Below, piece by piece: positions 1 through 9,191 of a DNA stretch of 64,000 nucleotides (position 1 is its first letter; each line of letters starts with the position of its first letter). The DNA comes from Desulfosporosinus fructosivorans (lineage in GTDB: Bacteria; Bacillota; Desulfitobacteriia; Desulfitobacteriales; Desulfitobacteriaceae), in assembly GCF_004766045.1 (NCBI RefSeq), contig NZ_SPQQ01000001.1:124001-188000 (forward strand), in the 5' to 3' direction. Below the pieces are notes generated by a model. That model saw only the letters and a program-made list of their open reading frames with translations. It did no database searches and was not told the origin of the DNA. A program made the translations under genes and the position numbers.

Positions 1-747
1 ATAACCTCTAAAACAAAAGCAATTATCCCAGTACATATTTTTGGTCAGATGTTGGATGTAGAAAAAATCATGGAAATTGCAGCACGCCATGACCTAAAAG
101 TCATTGAAGACGCTGCCCAAGCGATTGGGGCAGAGTATGGAGGTAAAAAAGCGGGTTCAATAGGACATGCCTCAACCTTTAGCTTCTTTCCAACCAAAAA
201 TTTAGGAGCTTATGGAGATGCTGGCATGATCGTCACAAATGACGAAGACTTAGCCGCGCAACTCCGGATGCTTCGTTTCCATGGATGTAAAGTGAAATAT
301 TATCATGACGAAATAGGGTATAACAGCCGTCTTGATGAGCTTCAAGCTGCGATTTTGCGAGTTAAGCTGCGTTATCTAGACGGTTGGAATGAAGCTCGTC
401 GTGAAAAGGCTAAGGTTTATGACGAATTGTTGAAAGACCTCCCAGTTATTCTGCCCGGACGCGATCCGCAGGCCTTGTCAATCTATCATCTCTACGTGCT
501 GCGCTCACTACGTCGCGAAGAACTTATGGAGGCGCTCAAAAAGGCCGGTATTGCTTGTGCCGTATATTATCCAGTCCCCTTGCATTTACAGCATGCCTTC
601 GATAACTTAGGATATCAAGAGGGCGACTTCCCAGTTGCAGAGAAGGCCTGTCAAGAAGCGCTTGCCATTCCAGCTTATCCGGAGCTGTCGCGAGCAGCCC
701 AAGAAGAAATATGCGACGTAATCAAAGGGGTATATTGTGGAAAATAA
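1..747 (+). CDS. DegT/DnrJ/EryC1/StrS-family sugar aminotransferase, 5' end missing
   Basis: This is the C-terminal 248 residues of a PLP-dependent sugar aminotransferase. The frame is open from base 1 and reads KTKAIIPVHIFGQ before the first internal Met, so the gene begins outside the window. The VIEDAAQ motif supplies the Asp that pairs with the PLP ring. The lysine in FSFFPTKNLG, visible residue 66, is the expected Schiff-base lysine. The family converts keto-sugar nucleotides to amino sugars, which fits the polysaccharide genes that follow. The next gene starts 11 bp before this stop, so the two are probably co-transcribed. The exact sugar substrate cannot be told. Confidence 0.9.
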   Translation: MTSKTKAIIPVHIFGQMLDVEKIMEIAARHDLKVIEDAAQAIGAEYGGKKAGSIGHASTFSFFPTKNLGAYGDAGMIVTNDEDLAAQLRMLRFHGCKVKYYHDEIGYNSRLDELQAAILRVKLRYLDGWNEARREKAKVYDELLKDLPVILPGRDPQALSIYHLYVLRSLRREELMEALKKAGIACAVYYPVPLHLQHAFDNLGYQEGDFPVAEKACQEALAIPAYPELSRAAQEEICDVIKGVYCGK

Positions 748-1624
748 AGTCAGGAAGTTAGGGGTGTTTCGCCCGGGTAATTTTATTCTGATCGGTCTCT
801 TTCTGCTAGTACTGCTAGGCTCCTTTATGGCCTACGGACAAGTTAAAGGGCCGTTTACAGAAAAAGAAATCCAGGAAGCACAGAGTGGGGCTACCCGTTT
901 TATTAACGGTGAATTAAAGATCGGTCAAGGCCAGCTTGTTGATGTGAGGCATTTCTTCTTCGTTGGTACGGTATATGAGGTAGATACACCACAGGGCAGA
1001 AAAAACCTGATATCCTTCGTTACCCCAGCGACTACGCCAATCCCTGGCCAAAAGGTAGAATGGGTTGGAGTCGACAACTACACATCGTATATGACAACCA
1101 TCTCTCCAGAGAAGAAGACAATGGATGGGGAAATTATTTCTTTAGAGAGAATTTCCCCGAAAAATAATGACCAATTCTACTGTGTTGTGCACTCTTTAAC
1201 AGACGACACTGTTCAGCGCTTTATTGTAGATAACTCCAAATTGACAACTCTTAAAACTTTAAACAGCGTTCATGTAGACTATCACTCACCTGGGGAGAGT
1301 GTTGTCGAACCAGTTGCCAATACCCAAAAAGTAGCCAAGGGCTTCATAAGTGATCTTTGGCTAACAACCAAGATCAAAGGGCTGGAACTGGAAAGAAACT
1401 TCGATTTCGAAAAATATCCTTATTATATAACCTTGTCTCCTAAAACAAATGCCAAATATACTTGGACGTTTTATTTGACTAAAGAACAGAAGGAACTGGT
1501 GAAAATTGGAAATGTCCTCGAAGTTCACTATTCTTCCGTATTCCCTTCAAGTATTGCCGTGACAAGAGAGACCGTGGACCCGAATGTCTTGGCGGAGAAG
1601 TCGGATGATGGTAAGACACCATGA
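737..1624 (+). CDS. Membrane-anchored hypothetical protein of the polysaccharide cluster
   Basis: This 295-residue protein is not recognised as a known family. One hydrophobic segment at about residues 14-33 follows a basic N-terminus, so it is probably a single-pass membrane protein with a large extracytoplasmic domain. The GTG start at 737 has AAAGGGG six bases upstream and overlaps the preceding aminotransferase. It ends 4 bp inside the flippase gene. Its position suggests a role in polymer assembly or export, but no catalytic motif is visible. Confidence 0.7.
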   Translation: MENKVRKLGVFRPGNFILIGLFLLVLLGSFMAYGQVKGPFTEKEIQEAQSGATRFINGELKIGQGQLVDVRHFFFVGTVYEVDTPQGRKNLISFVTPATTPIPGQKVEWVGVDNYTSYMTTISPEKKTMDGEIISLERISPKNNDQFYCVVHSLTDDTVQRFIVDNSKLTTLKTLNSVHVDYHSPGESVVEPVANTQKVAKGFISDLWLTTKIKGLELERNFDFEKYPYYITLSPKTNAKYTWTFYLTKEQKELVKIGNVLEVHYSSVFPSSIAVTRETVDPNVLAEKSDDGKTP

Positions 1625-2961
1625 GCTTTATTCGCAATAGTTTTTTAACCCTCTTAGGAACGATCGGACGGGTTGTTTTTTCCATGGTAAGTCAAATCGT
1701 CATCTCCCGGGTATTGGGCCCCGTGGGAAAGGGATTATACACCTTTCTCGTTCAGATCCCTACCGTGTTAGTACCGCTGTGCAGCTTAGGGTTAAATTAT
1801 GCCAATACCTACTATATTGCCAAAGATCCTGAAGATGGAAAAAAGGCTGTGGGAAGTTCACTAGCCATGGCAATTATCTTAAGCACAGTGATGGTCGTAG
1901 GTGTCGGCGTGAGTTACCATTTTTTAAAAGATGGGTACATGCAGGCGGTAACCCCCCTGCAACTTCGGCTTATTCTGCTGGCAATACCATTCGGACTGCT
2001 TAATTTGTATTGGTTGAGTGTGCTTTGGGGAATGGACTCTATCGGCAAATACAACCTGGCCTTGATGATCCAATTCATCGTACTCTCTCTAGGTGTAGCG
2101 GTTGCAGCGGCCTTTCATCGTCTAACAGTGACCACGGGTTTTGGAATCTGGGTGGCTGGTAATATTTTGACCACACTTTACATGCTCCCAGATATGGCCA
2201 AAATTGTCCGCTGGCGTTTCCACACCTTTAGCACGTCGTACATACGGCAAACTCTGAGCTATGGGGCTAAGTCCTACTTAGCCAATGTGATGATGGTCAT
2301 CAACTATCGTCTCGATCTTTTTATTATCACTGGCTTTTTACCCTTATCTCAGGTAGGCCTTTACGCTACGGCAGTGACCCTCGCCGAAATGGTTGGGTAC
2401 TTGGGCAATGCGGTCAATACCGCCTTAATTCCCAAACTTGCTTCGGGGAAAGACAGTCTTACATTCTCTCTAACTCCGAAAGTTACGCGCTTAACCTTAA
2501 TGCTGACCTTTCTTGCTGCGCTTGGAATGGCCTTAATCGCTTACCCATTAATCCTGCTCTTCTTTGGGGCCCGCTTTAGTGGGGCCTATTATCCGTTGCT
2601 GTTATTACTGCCAGGAATTGTGGCATTGAGCGGGTCCGTAGTGCTTTCAGGCGATTTAATGGCCCGTGGGAAGCCTATTTACTCGAGTTATTCCTCCGGT
2701 ATCACGGTCGTACTCACTTTGATCCTCGATTTTACACTCATCCCACTCTGGGGCATTATAGGAGCTTCCATCGCCTCGAGTTTGGTTTACCTATCACTCT
2801 TTGCTCTGAACTATGCCTTTTATCGCCGTGAAAGCGGAGAAAGGCTCATAACTGTTTTGATTTTTACGCGAGAGGATATTAGAGAAATGACGTCCTTTAT
2901 TAAGCAAGCCAGTAATAAATGGGTGTCGAGGGGAAGGAAGGGCCAAGATGAAGACGATTAA
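1621..2961 (+). CDS. Polysaccharide flippase (Wzx/MATE-like)
   Basis: This 446-residue, very hydrophobic protein has about 12-14 predicted membrane segments. Its N-terminus (LLGTIGRVVFSMVSQIVISRVLGP) is typical of polysaccharide biosynthesis flippases of the MOP superfamily. Such proteins move lipid-linked oligosaccharide across the membrane. The start overlaps the previous stop by 4 bp and the end overlaps the next gene by 14 bp, so it sits inside a tight operon. The last 50 residues are hydrophilic and basic. The family is clear, but the transported glycan is unknown. Confidence 0.85.
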   Translation: MSFIRNSFLTLLGTIGRVVFSMVSQIVISRVLGPVGKGLYTFLVQIPTVLVPLCSLGLNYANTYYIAKDPEDGKKAVGSSLAMAIILSTVMVVGVGVSYHFLKDGYMQAVTPLQLRLILLAIPFGLLNLYWLSVLWGMDSIGKYNLALMIQFIVLSLGVAVAAAFHRLTVTTGFGIWVAGNILTTLYMLPDMAKIVRWRFHTFSTSYIRQTLSYGAKSYLANVMMVINYRLDLFIITGFLPLSQVGLYATAVTLAEMVGYLGNAVNTALIPKLASGKDSLTFSLTPKVTRLTLMLTFLAALGMALIAYPLILLFFGARFSGAYYPLLLLLPGIVALSGSVVLSGDLMARGKPIYSSYSSGITVVLTLILDFTLIPLWGIIGASIASSLVYLSLFALNYAFYRRESGERLITVLIFTREDIREMTSFIKQASNKWVSRGRKGQDEDD

Positions 2962-4444
2962 TCGAAGCGAGACAAACCCCAATAAGAAAAGCTGGAGCGA
3001 TGAAAACCGTTGGCTCCTAATTCTCGAAGTCCTCGTTACGCTATTGTGGCTATATATGATCCTCCGCTGGATCTATTATCCATCAACGTTGATAACCCTG
3101 GGATATCTTTGGGCGGTTGTCTGGATTGCGGTAAAACGTCCTAGATGGCTTCCGGCAGTCCTCATCGTCACATTCCCTCTTGAGGTGTCAAAAATGTTTA
3201 TACCAGCCTACAGCTTACCCGAGCGAGTAGCCGGCTTCAACGTCTCGATATTGGACTTTTTTCGGCTTTCCCAAGTGGTACTCGGCCTGCGTTGGCTAAG
3301 TGACCTTTGGCAGAGTCAAAGATACTACTGGTCACCCCTGAAAGATAAATTCAAGGTTTGGAAACGTCTTAAGACAGATGCCCTCTTGTGGCTTCCGATC
3401 ATGCTTCTAGGCGTTTACTTGCTTTCAACGGCCTTTTCTATTGCACCTGCCCATTCGTTTGCGGAAACCATACGCTTGCTTTCCTTGATTATCACCCTCT
3501 ACCTGGCCGTAACGTATATTCAAGATGAAAGAGATCTGCAGCGTTTAGGATATATTCTAATTGCTCTAGGCAGTGTTCTAGGCTTGATTGCCATTGGAGA
3601 GTATCTTACGGCGCAATACTTTTTTAGTGCGACCCCAGCCGTTGTTATTAACCGACGCGCCAACGCCACTTTCGCCGATCCAAATATTCTTGGCCGTTTC
3701 CTGGTGGTCACCTTCTTATTTTCAGTGGCAGAACTCGAACGGCGCACTTCCTGGTTAGCGCGCCTTGTGCCACTTGGCGCTATTATGCTACAAGGTGCAG
3801 CCTTGGGAATCACTGGATCACGCGGAGGAATTCTGGCTTTAGGGGTTGCATCGCTGATATTTGTGGTTCTCATCCCCCGGCGCAAGTTGACACTTTCCGC
3901 CATGGTGCTTATGGTGCTCGCCGTTGTTGCGGCTGCTGTTTTAAATCCTGTCATCATGGCTCGTTTTGAAAGCTTACGCACTGGCTTATTGAGTGCCTCC
4001 GGAGGAATCCGAGAGTACCTGTGGCGATCGGGAATGGCTATGGTCAGGGATCATCCATTGGTTGGTGTTGGAGTAGGAGGCTTTGGACTTGCCTTTACAA
4101 CGATCTATCCCTATTTTAATCCCTACTCTACCTTTTATGTTTCCCTGTCTCACACTGCCGTCGTCACCGTGTTGGCAGAAACCGGGTTAGTAGGTTTTAC
4201 GGTCCTTTTCTTCCTTTTTGGTAAGACTATCCAGAGAGGGTGGGATATTTCCCGCACGGTTAGCAGCGAACGCCTACGTTTCCTGAGTGCTAGTATTGTT
4301 GCCGGGGTCATAGCGGTTTTCATCAGCGCGCAAGGGGAAGGGCGTTTATACGAGGAGCCTTTACTTTGGATACTCTGGGCAATGCTTATCTCAGTCTCTC
4401 AAATAAGCAACGAGAAAACTGGAAAGGATATTGATATACTATGA
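2948..4444 (+). CDS. O-antigen ligase/polymerase family membrane protein (first copy)
   Basis: The 498-residue product has about 12 membrane segments. It also has Wzy_C-type features: a RANATFADPNILGR stretch near residue 240, ITGSRGG near 280, and an extracellular loop with HPLVGVGVGGF near 370. Members polymerise repeat units or ligate glycan to a lipid or protein acceptor outside the membrane. A long polar insertion lies before the third or fourth helix. It overlaps wecB by an ATGA junction. A second protein of the same family lies at 6803, so polymerase and ligase roles may be split. Confidence 0.82.
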   Translation: MKTINRSETNPNKKSWSDENRWLLILEVLVTLLWLYMILRWIYYPSTLITLGYLWAVVWIAVKRPRWLPAVLIVTFPLEVSKMFIPAYSLPERVAGFNVSILDFFRLSQVVLGLRWLSDLWQSQRYYWSPLKDKFKVWKRLKTDALLWLPIMLLGVYLLSTAFSIAPAHSFAETIRLLSLIITLYLAVTYIQDERDLQRLGYILIALGSVLGLIAIGEYLTAQYFFSATPAVVINRRANATFADPNILGRFLVVTFLFSVAELERRTSWLARLVPLGAIMLQGAALGITGSRGGILALGVASLIFVVLIPRRKLTLSAMVLMVLAVVAAAVLNPVIMARFESLRTGLLSASGGIREYLWRSGMAMVRDHPLVGVGVGGFGLAFTTIYPYFNPYSTFYVSLSHTAVVTVLAETGLVGFTVLFFLFGKTIQRGWDISRTVSSERLRFLSASIVAGVIAVFISAQGEGRLYEEPLLWILWAMLISVSQISNEKTGKDIDIL

Positions 4445-5496
4445 AAATTGCAACCGTTATAGGGGCTAGACCCCAATTTATTAAGGCAGCAGCAGTTTCC
4501 CGGGTACTGAGAACCCAGCATCAGGAAATCCTGATCCATACCGGACAGCACTATGATGCCAACATGTCTGAAATTTTTTTTGAGGAGCTACACATTCCTC
4601 GACCTGATTATAATTTAGGAATCGGATCAGGACGACATGGTGCCCAAACTGGGGCAATTCTTGAACAAGTCGAGGAAGTACTGATAACGGAAAATCCGGA
4701 TGCCCTTTTGGTCTATGGAGACACAAACTCTACCCTAGCGGGGGCTTTGGCTGCGTCGAAACTTCATATCCCAGTGATCCATATCGAAGCGGGGCTGCGA
4801 AGTTTCAATCGCAGAATGCCGGAAGAGATTAATCGAGTGCTGACTGACCATCTTTCCAGCTGGCTTTTTTGCCCGACTGAAACAGCAGTGAAGAACCTGA
4901 CTGCAGAGGGGATAACGGCAGGAGTCTATAAAAACGGGGATGTTATGAATGATGCTTTTCTTTATAACCTCGAGTTGGCCAAGGAAAAGTCAAACATTCT
5001 CCAGACACTTGGCTTGACCTCTAAGTCCTTTATCCTCTGTACCATTCATCGTGCGGAAAACACTGATGATCCGACACGTTTGACCCAAATTCTAAAAGCA
5101 GTATCTCAAATTTCCCAACCCGTTGTCCTACCCCTCCATCCACGAACCCGCAAAATTGTACAAGAATTGGGGCTTAATTCCCTTCTTGAACAGGTTAAAG
5201 TCATAGAACCTGTCGGTTATCTCGATATGATTACACTTGAAGCACACGCTTTGAAATTAGTTACCGATTCTGGTGGGGTCCAGAAAGAAGCCTACTTTGC
5301 TGGTGTCCCTTGTATCACTATGCGGGATGAAACAGAGTGGGTCGAAACAGTCGAAGTGGGCTGGAACCGCTTAACTGGCGCAGATGAAGGAAAAATTCTA
5401 GATGCGGTCGAGTCGTTTACCCCTCCAGATGATCGTCCAAGTATTTTTGGGGATGGTCACGCCGCTGAGCAATTCGTAACTGCGCTGGAACGTTAA
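4441..5496 (+). CDS. wecB: UDP-N-acetylglucosamine 2-epimerase (non-hydrolysing)
   Basis: This 351-residue cytoplasmic enzyme interconverts UDP-GlcNAc and UDP-ManNAc. It carries the family signatures in order: GARPQFIK at the N-terminus, HTGQHYD near 37, GDTNSTLAGA near 96, HIEAGLRS near 116, the HRAEN motif near 206, and DSGGVQKEA near 280. Length matches the family. UDP-ManNAc is a precursor for wall teichoic acid linkage units and for many surface polymers, consistent with the neighbours. The ATG overlaps the previous TGA, and GGAAAGGATA supplies a ribosome site. Confidence 0.95.
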   Translation: MKIATVIGARPQFIKAAAVSRVLRTQHQEILIHTGQHYDANMSEIFFEELHIPRPDYNLGIGSGRHGAQTGAILEQVEEVLITENPDALLVYGDTNSTLAGALAASKLHIPVIHIEAGLRSFNRRMPEEINRVLTDHLSSWLFCPTETAVKNLTAEGITAGVYKNGDVMNDAFLYNLELAKEKSNILQTLGLTSKSFILCTIHRAENTDDPTRLTQILKAVSQISQPVVLPLHPRTRKIVQELGLNSLLEQVKVIEPVGYLDMITLEAHALKLVTDSGGVQKEAYFAGVPCITMRDETEWVETVEVGWNRLTGADEGKILDAVESFTPPDDRPSIFGDGHAAEQFVTALER

Positions 5497-5539
5497 GACC
5501 GAAACACCCACTGCTTCCTCTTAGAAAGGACTGAAATTA

Positions 5540-6748
5540 ATGCGTTTTTTGATCTTAACCCAATACTTCCCCCCAGAAACCGGGGCTGCCCAGGTTCGGC
5601 TCAAAGAACTGGCAAAAGGCTTACAACGACAGGGGCATGAAGTTGTTGTCGTCACTGCATTTCCTAATCATCCCTCCGGGATTATTCCAGAAAAGTATCG
5701 AGGATACTGGTCTATGAAGGATGAAGTAGAAGGGTTAACTGTCTACCGGACATGGGTTTATCCCGTGCAACGGGGGCATTTTTGGAAACGTCTTTTAAAC
5801 TACTTTTCGTTTACCTTTTCCTCTTTATGGGGAATTTTAAAGGCAGGTCCCTGTGATGTCCTGTTCGTCGAGTCCCCCCCTTTGTTTCTGGGGATGACCG
5901 CCGTACTCGGAAGTCGGATTAAACGTGCCCAGCTTGTGTTTAATGTCTCAGACCTCTGGCCTGAATCTGCTGTTGCTTTAGGATTGGTTACTAACAAAAC
6001 GATGATTCGCATGACGGAGGCCTTAGAAACCTGGCTCTACAATCGTTCCTGGAAACTTTCCGCAGTGACCTTAGGAATTCGAGATACCTGGTTAAAACGG
6101 GGGATACCGGCTAAGAAAATCTCCTTTTTACCGAATGGGGTCAACCTTGAGCTCTTCCGCTCACTTCCTCCAGATGAGGAGATGAAGGAGAGACTAGGGC
6201 TAATTGATAAATTTGTCTTGGTCTATACTGGAACAATGGGTTATGCTCAGGGACTGGAAACAATATTGGAGGCTGCAAAAATTTTAAGTTCCGAGCCACA
6301 CTATCATTTCCTTTTTCTTGGAGACGGGACGGAAAAGCCGAAGCTCGAGGTGATGGCAGAAGAGATGAAATTGACGAATGTACAATTTCTTGGCTTTCAA
6401 CCAGTGACAGACATGCCACGCTATTTATCCTTAGCTGCCGGAAGTATCATACCTTTAAAGAAGCTAAAGCTCTTTGAAGGGGCTCGTCCCTCTAAGATGT
6501 TTCCAGCTATGGGTTGTGCGGTCCCTGTTATTTATAGTGGAGAAGGGGAAGCCGTAGAGCTGATTAAGGAGGCGGGCGCGGGACTTACCGTTGAACCCGA
6601 AAATCCTATAGAGATGGCTAAGGCTATCCGTTCCCTATATGAGTTAAGTGATCAGGGAAAGTCAATGGGAGAAAACGGACGACGTTATGTAGAAGAACAT
6701 TATTCTTGGGACAGTATTGTAAGTAAATGGCTCCAAGAACTAAAATAG
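5540..6748 (+). CDS. Glycosyltransferase family 4 (WbuB-like)
   Basis: The 402-residue protein begins with FLILTQYFPPETGAAQVRL, followed by GHEVVVVTAFPNHPSG. This opening is typical of GT4 enzymes of the WbuB type. A C-terminal donor-binding region contains VYTGTMGYAQGLE near 230 and a modified E-x7-E region (GARPSKMFPAMG...GEGEAVELI) near 315-340. It should transfer a nucleotide sugar to a lipid-linked intermediate on the cytoplasmic face. The ATG at 5540 follows AGAAAGGA with a short spacer, after a 43-bp gap from wecB. Sugar specificity is not evident. Confidence 0.88.
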   Translation: MRFLILTQYFPPETGAAQVRLKELAKGLQRQGHEVVVVTAFPNHPSGIIPEKYRGYWSMKDEVEGLTVYRTWVYPVQRGHFWKRLLNYFSFTFSSLWGILKAGPCDVLFVESPPLFLGMTAVLGSRIKRAQLVFNVSDLWPESAVALGLVTNKTMIRMTEALETWLYNRSWKLSAVTLGIRDTWLKRGIPAKKISFLPNGVNLELFRSLPPDEEMKERLGLIDKFVLVYTGTMGYAQGLETILEAAKILSSEPHYHFLFLGDGTEKPKLEVMAEEMKLTNVQFLGFQPVTDMPRYLSLAAGSIIPLKKLKLFEGARPSKMFPAMGCAVPVIYSGEGEAVELIKEAGAGLTVEPENPIEMAKAIRSLYELSDQGKSMGENGRRYVEEHYSWDSIVSKWLQELK

Positions 6749-6802
6749 GTAAGTTCGAGGCAGTGCAGTGGGTAAACTAGTTCAAAGAGAGGGCGTGAAT
6801 GT

Positions 6803-8047
6803 GTGAAACGATGGAGTGATTGGCTTATTCCCTTGTTTTTTGCCTTGGTACCATGGGATATCAGTAAAGTACTGTTTCCACCGTATCAAAGCGGTTCGGA
6901 AACGTCGAGCACCTTAACCTTTTTGCGCATTGGCATGTTTCTCCTCATTGCCTGGGGAGCGGTGCGTTTAGTGCAGGACGGAATAGGGAAGACCCTCAGA
7001 CGCTTAGCTGGGGCCCCTTTAATCTGGGCGGTGGTTCCTTTGTTTATCGCTGCCCTCGTCTCACTGACGATGGCCCTCCAACCAAGGACAACAATCATTG
7101 AAGGTATGCGTTTACTTGTCCTCTTCGCAGTCGGAATAAGTGTGGCTTTGGGCGCAGACCGCAAGACGGTTTTTGAGCGTGTTTTTAAGATGATCTTTGT
7201 TATGGCCACGCTTACTGCGGTTATAGGGTTGATTCAATACATAAGCCCTCAATGGATCTGGGGTGGAGGCATAAATGACATAGCCTCTGGTGTGCGGAGA
7301 GTGAACTCAACGTTCATAGATCCAAATATCTTCGCTCGTTATCTGAACATCTCCATCTTAGGGACAGTGCTCCTCCTCCTACGGCGCGAATGGCCTTTGC
7401 GCATCGGGACTGCCCTAGCCCTTCTTATACAAGTAGCGGCCTTAGGGGTTACCTTTTCGCGAACAGCTTGGCTCATTTTGCTTTTCGGGCTCTTTATATT
7501 GGTTATCGGAACTGCCAAACACTGGAGAACGCGTTGGAGTGCCCTGGGCCTGGGAACGTTGGGAGTTGTTGCTCTTTATCTGATCCCGAGCATCCGGGTT
7601 CGGTTCGAAACACTTTTCACTGGAATTAGTGCCCTTGGACAGCGAGAACACCTAATTAAGGGTGGCTGGGCCATGTTTATTGAAAACCCACTGACGGGAG
7701 TTGGGTTGGGAAACTTTCAGTGGGCCCTAGAAAATCCATACCATTACATTGTGCCCTGGAGTGATGCCGTCATGCGCTCACATACCAGCCTGGTCACTGT
7801 GGCTGCAGAGATGGGAATTCTCGGGATTGTGAGCATGTTTGCCTTTCTCCTTATTTTAGCGGGTATGAATTTGCGAGTGTTGAATCAGATGAATGCTTAT
7901 GCGCAAGCAGTCTTGATTAGTGTTTTCGTGGTTTGGCTCAGTTCCCAGGGGGAAGGTCGCTTCTTTGAAGATCCTATGATTTGGGCCTTTTGGGGATTGA
8001 GCCTAGCCATGCAATGGAAATCATGGGGGGAAGATTGGAATGGCTAA
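6803..8047 (+). CDS. O-antigen ligase/polymerase family membrane protein (second copy)
   Basis: This 414-residue polytopic protein belongs to the same family as the product at 2948. It has the matching VRRVNSTFIDPNIFARY stretch near residue 165, a TFSRTAW motif near 215, and NPLTGVGLGNF in the large outer loop near 300. The GTG start at 6803 is preceded by AGAGAGGG. The last 8 bp overlap the next glycosyltransferase. Having two such proteins in one cluster suggests one polymerase and one ligase, or two polymers. The sequence alone does not separate the roles. Confidence 0.82.
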   Translation: MKRWSDWLIPLFFALVPWDISKVLFPPYQSGSETSSTLTFLRIGMFLLIAWGAVRLVQDGIGKTLRRLAGAPLIWAVVPLFIAALVSLTMALQPRTTIIEGMRLLVLFAVGISVALGADRKTVFERVFKMIFVMATLTAVIGLIQYISPQWIWGGGINDIASGVRRVNSTFIDPNIFARYLNISILGTVLLLLRREWPLRIGTALALLIQVAALGVTFSRTAWLILLFGLFILVIGTAKHWRTRWSALGLGTLGVVALYLIPSIRVRFETLFTGISALGQREHLIKGGWAMFIENPLTGVGLGNFQWALENPYHYIVPWSDAVMRSHTSLVTVAAEMGILGIVSMFAFLLILAGMNLRVLNQMNAYAQAVLISVFVVWLSSQGEGRFFEDPMIWAFWGLSLAMQWKSWGEDWNG

Positions 8048-9131
8048 ACTTTGTTTATTAGCCAATGCAGCTAGCTCTCATACTGAAAAATGGGCAATAG
8101 CCTTGTCACAACGAGGGTGGGAGGTAGACATCTTAAGTTTCCTGCCCGCGGAGCTCCCCCAGGTGAAGGTTCATCTGATTCCTCGCTTGGCCGGGGACAA
8201 GGTGGATGTACTATTACGCCAGGCATGGGTAAGGAAAAAGGTCGCAGAGATTCAACCAGACTTAATCCATGCTCATTACGCGACGAGCTTTGGATTGCTC
8301 GGAGCCTTGACTCGAAGGCATCCGCTCATTATTTCTGCTTGGGGCAGTGACATCTTTTCTTTCCCCCGAATTTCGTTTTTACATCAAAGTCTGTTAAAAT
8401 GGATTCTAAGTCATGCGGACGTTTTGTGCTCGAGCAGTGACATTATGGCTATTGAAATGCACCGATATATAGGTCTGCAACAAGGTGTTGAGATTATTCC
8501 CTTTGGAGTGGATACGACTTACTTTTCTCCCGCGCCGGGAGAACACGTACCCCCGCCAAAAAGTGGGGTCACAGATACTCCCGTTGTGTTTGGAGTTGCC
8601 AAAGGCCTTCACTCAGTGTATGGGCTAGATCTTTTGATCGAGGCGTTTTCTCAGGTGCATGAACGTTTTCCCCAGACACTGCTTCGGATCGCCGGGGAAG
8701 GTCCAGAGCGAAGGGCCTTAGAGGGCTTAGCAGAGAAGCTAGGGGTTGCCGACTGTATTGAATGGTTGGGGCGACTTCCGAATACCGACGTCGCTGATTT
8801 GTATCGAAGTGTGGATGTGGTGGTTGTCCCTTCCCGGCAGGAAAGCTTCGGCGTAACGGCTGTAGAAGGATCGGCCTGTGCCCGTCCAGTGATTGCCAGC
8901 AGGGTTGGAGGACTGACGGAAGTGATTGTGGAGGGAGAAACTGGTTTGATTGTCCCCCCAGAAAGTATTTCCGAATTAGGTAAGGCGATGGAACATCTAA
9001 TTAAGGATCCTGCCCTGAGGGATAGAATGGGCCAAAAAGGAAGAGCGCATGTGCTTAGACACTACGATTGGCAAAAAAACGTAACCCAAATGGAACTCGT
9101 ATATGAACGAGTACTTCGTGCTCATATTTGA
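8040..9131 (+). CDS. Glycosyltransferase family 4
   Basis: This is a 363-residue GT-B fold enzyme. The N-terminal acceptor domain contains DLIHAHYATSFGLLG and ISAWGSDIF. The C-terminal donor domain contains VFGVAKGLHSVYGLD near 183, and the conserved VVPSRQESFGVTAVEGSACARPVIAS run near 260-285 carries the E-x7-E motif. It begins with ATG inside the end of the upstream polymerase gene. It probably adds a hexose or hexosamine to the growing lipid-linked repeat unit. The donor sugar is unknown. Confidence 0.9.
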   Translation: MAKLCLLANAASSHTEKWAIALSQRGWEVDILSFLPAELPQVKVHLIPRLAGDKVDVLLRQAWVRKKVAEIQPDLIHAHYATSFGLLGALTRRHPLIISAWGSDIFSFPRISFLHQSLLKWILSHADVLCSSSDIMAIEMHRYIGLQQGVEIIPFGVDTTYFSPAPGEHVPPPKSGVTDTPVVFGVAKGLHSVYGLDLLIEAFSQVHERFPQTLLRIAGEGPERRALEGLAEKLGVADCIEWLGRLPNTDVADLYRSVDVVVVPSRQESFGVTAVEGSACARPVIASRVGGLTEVIVEGETGLIVPPESISELGKAMEHLIKDPALRDRMGQKGRAHVLRHYDWQKNVTQMELVYERVLRAHI

Positions 9132-9191
9132 TGGCTTCGAAGCAGAATTGTAGGTATCTCAATGGTTTGGTTTGAAAGGATTGTTAACCCT

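Noticed and set aside
3520..3981. 153-codon minus-strand frame inside the first polymerase gene
   Set aside because: It is antisense to a clear membrane protein gene, and its basic, serine-rich translation looks like a shadow frame.
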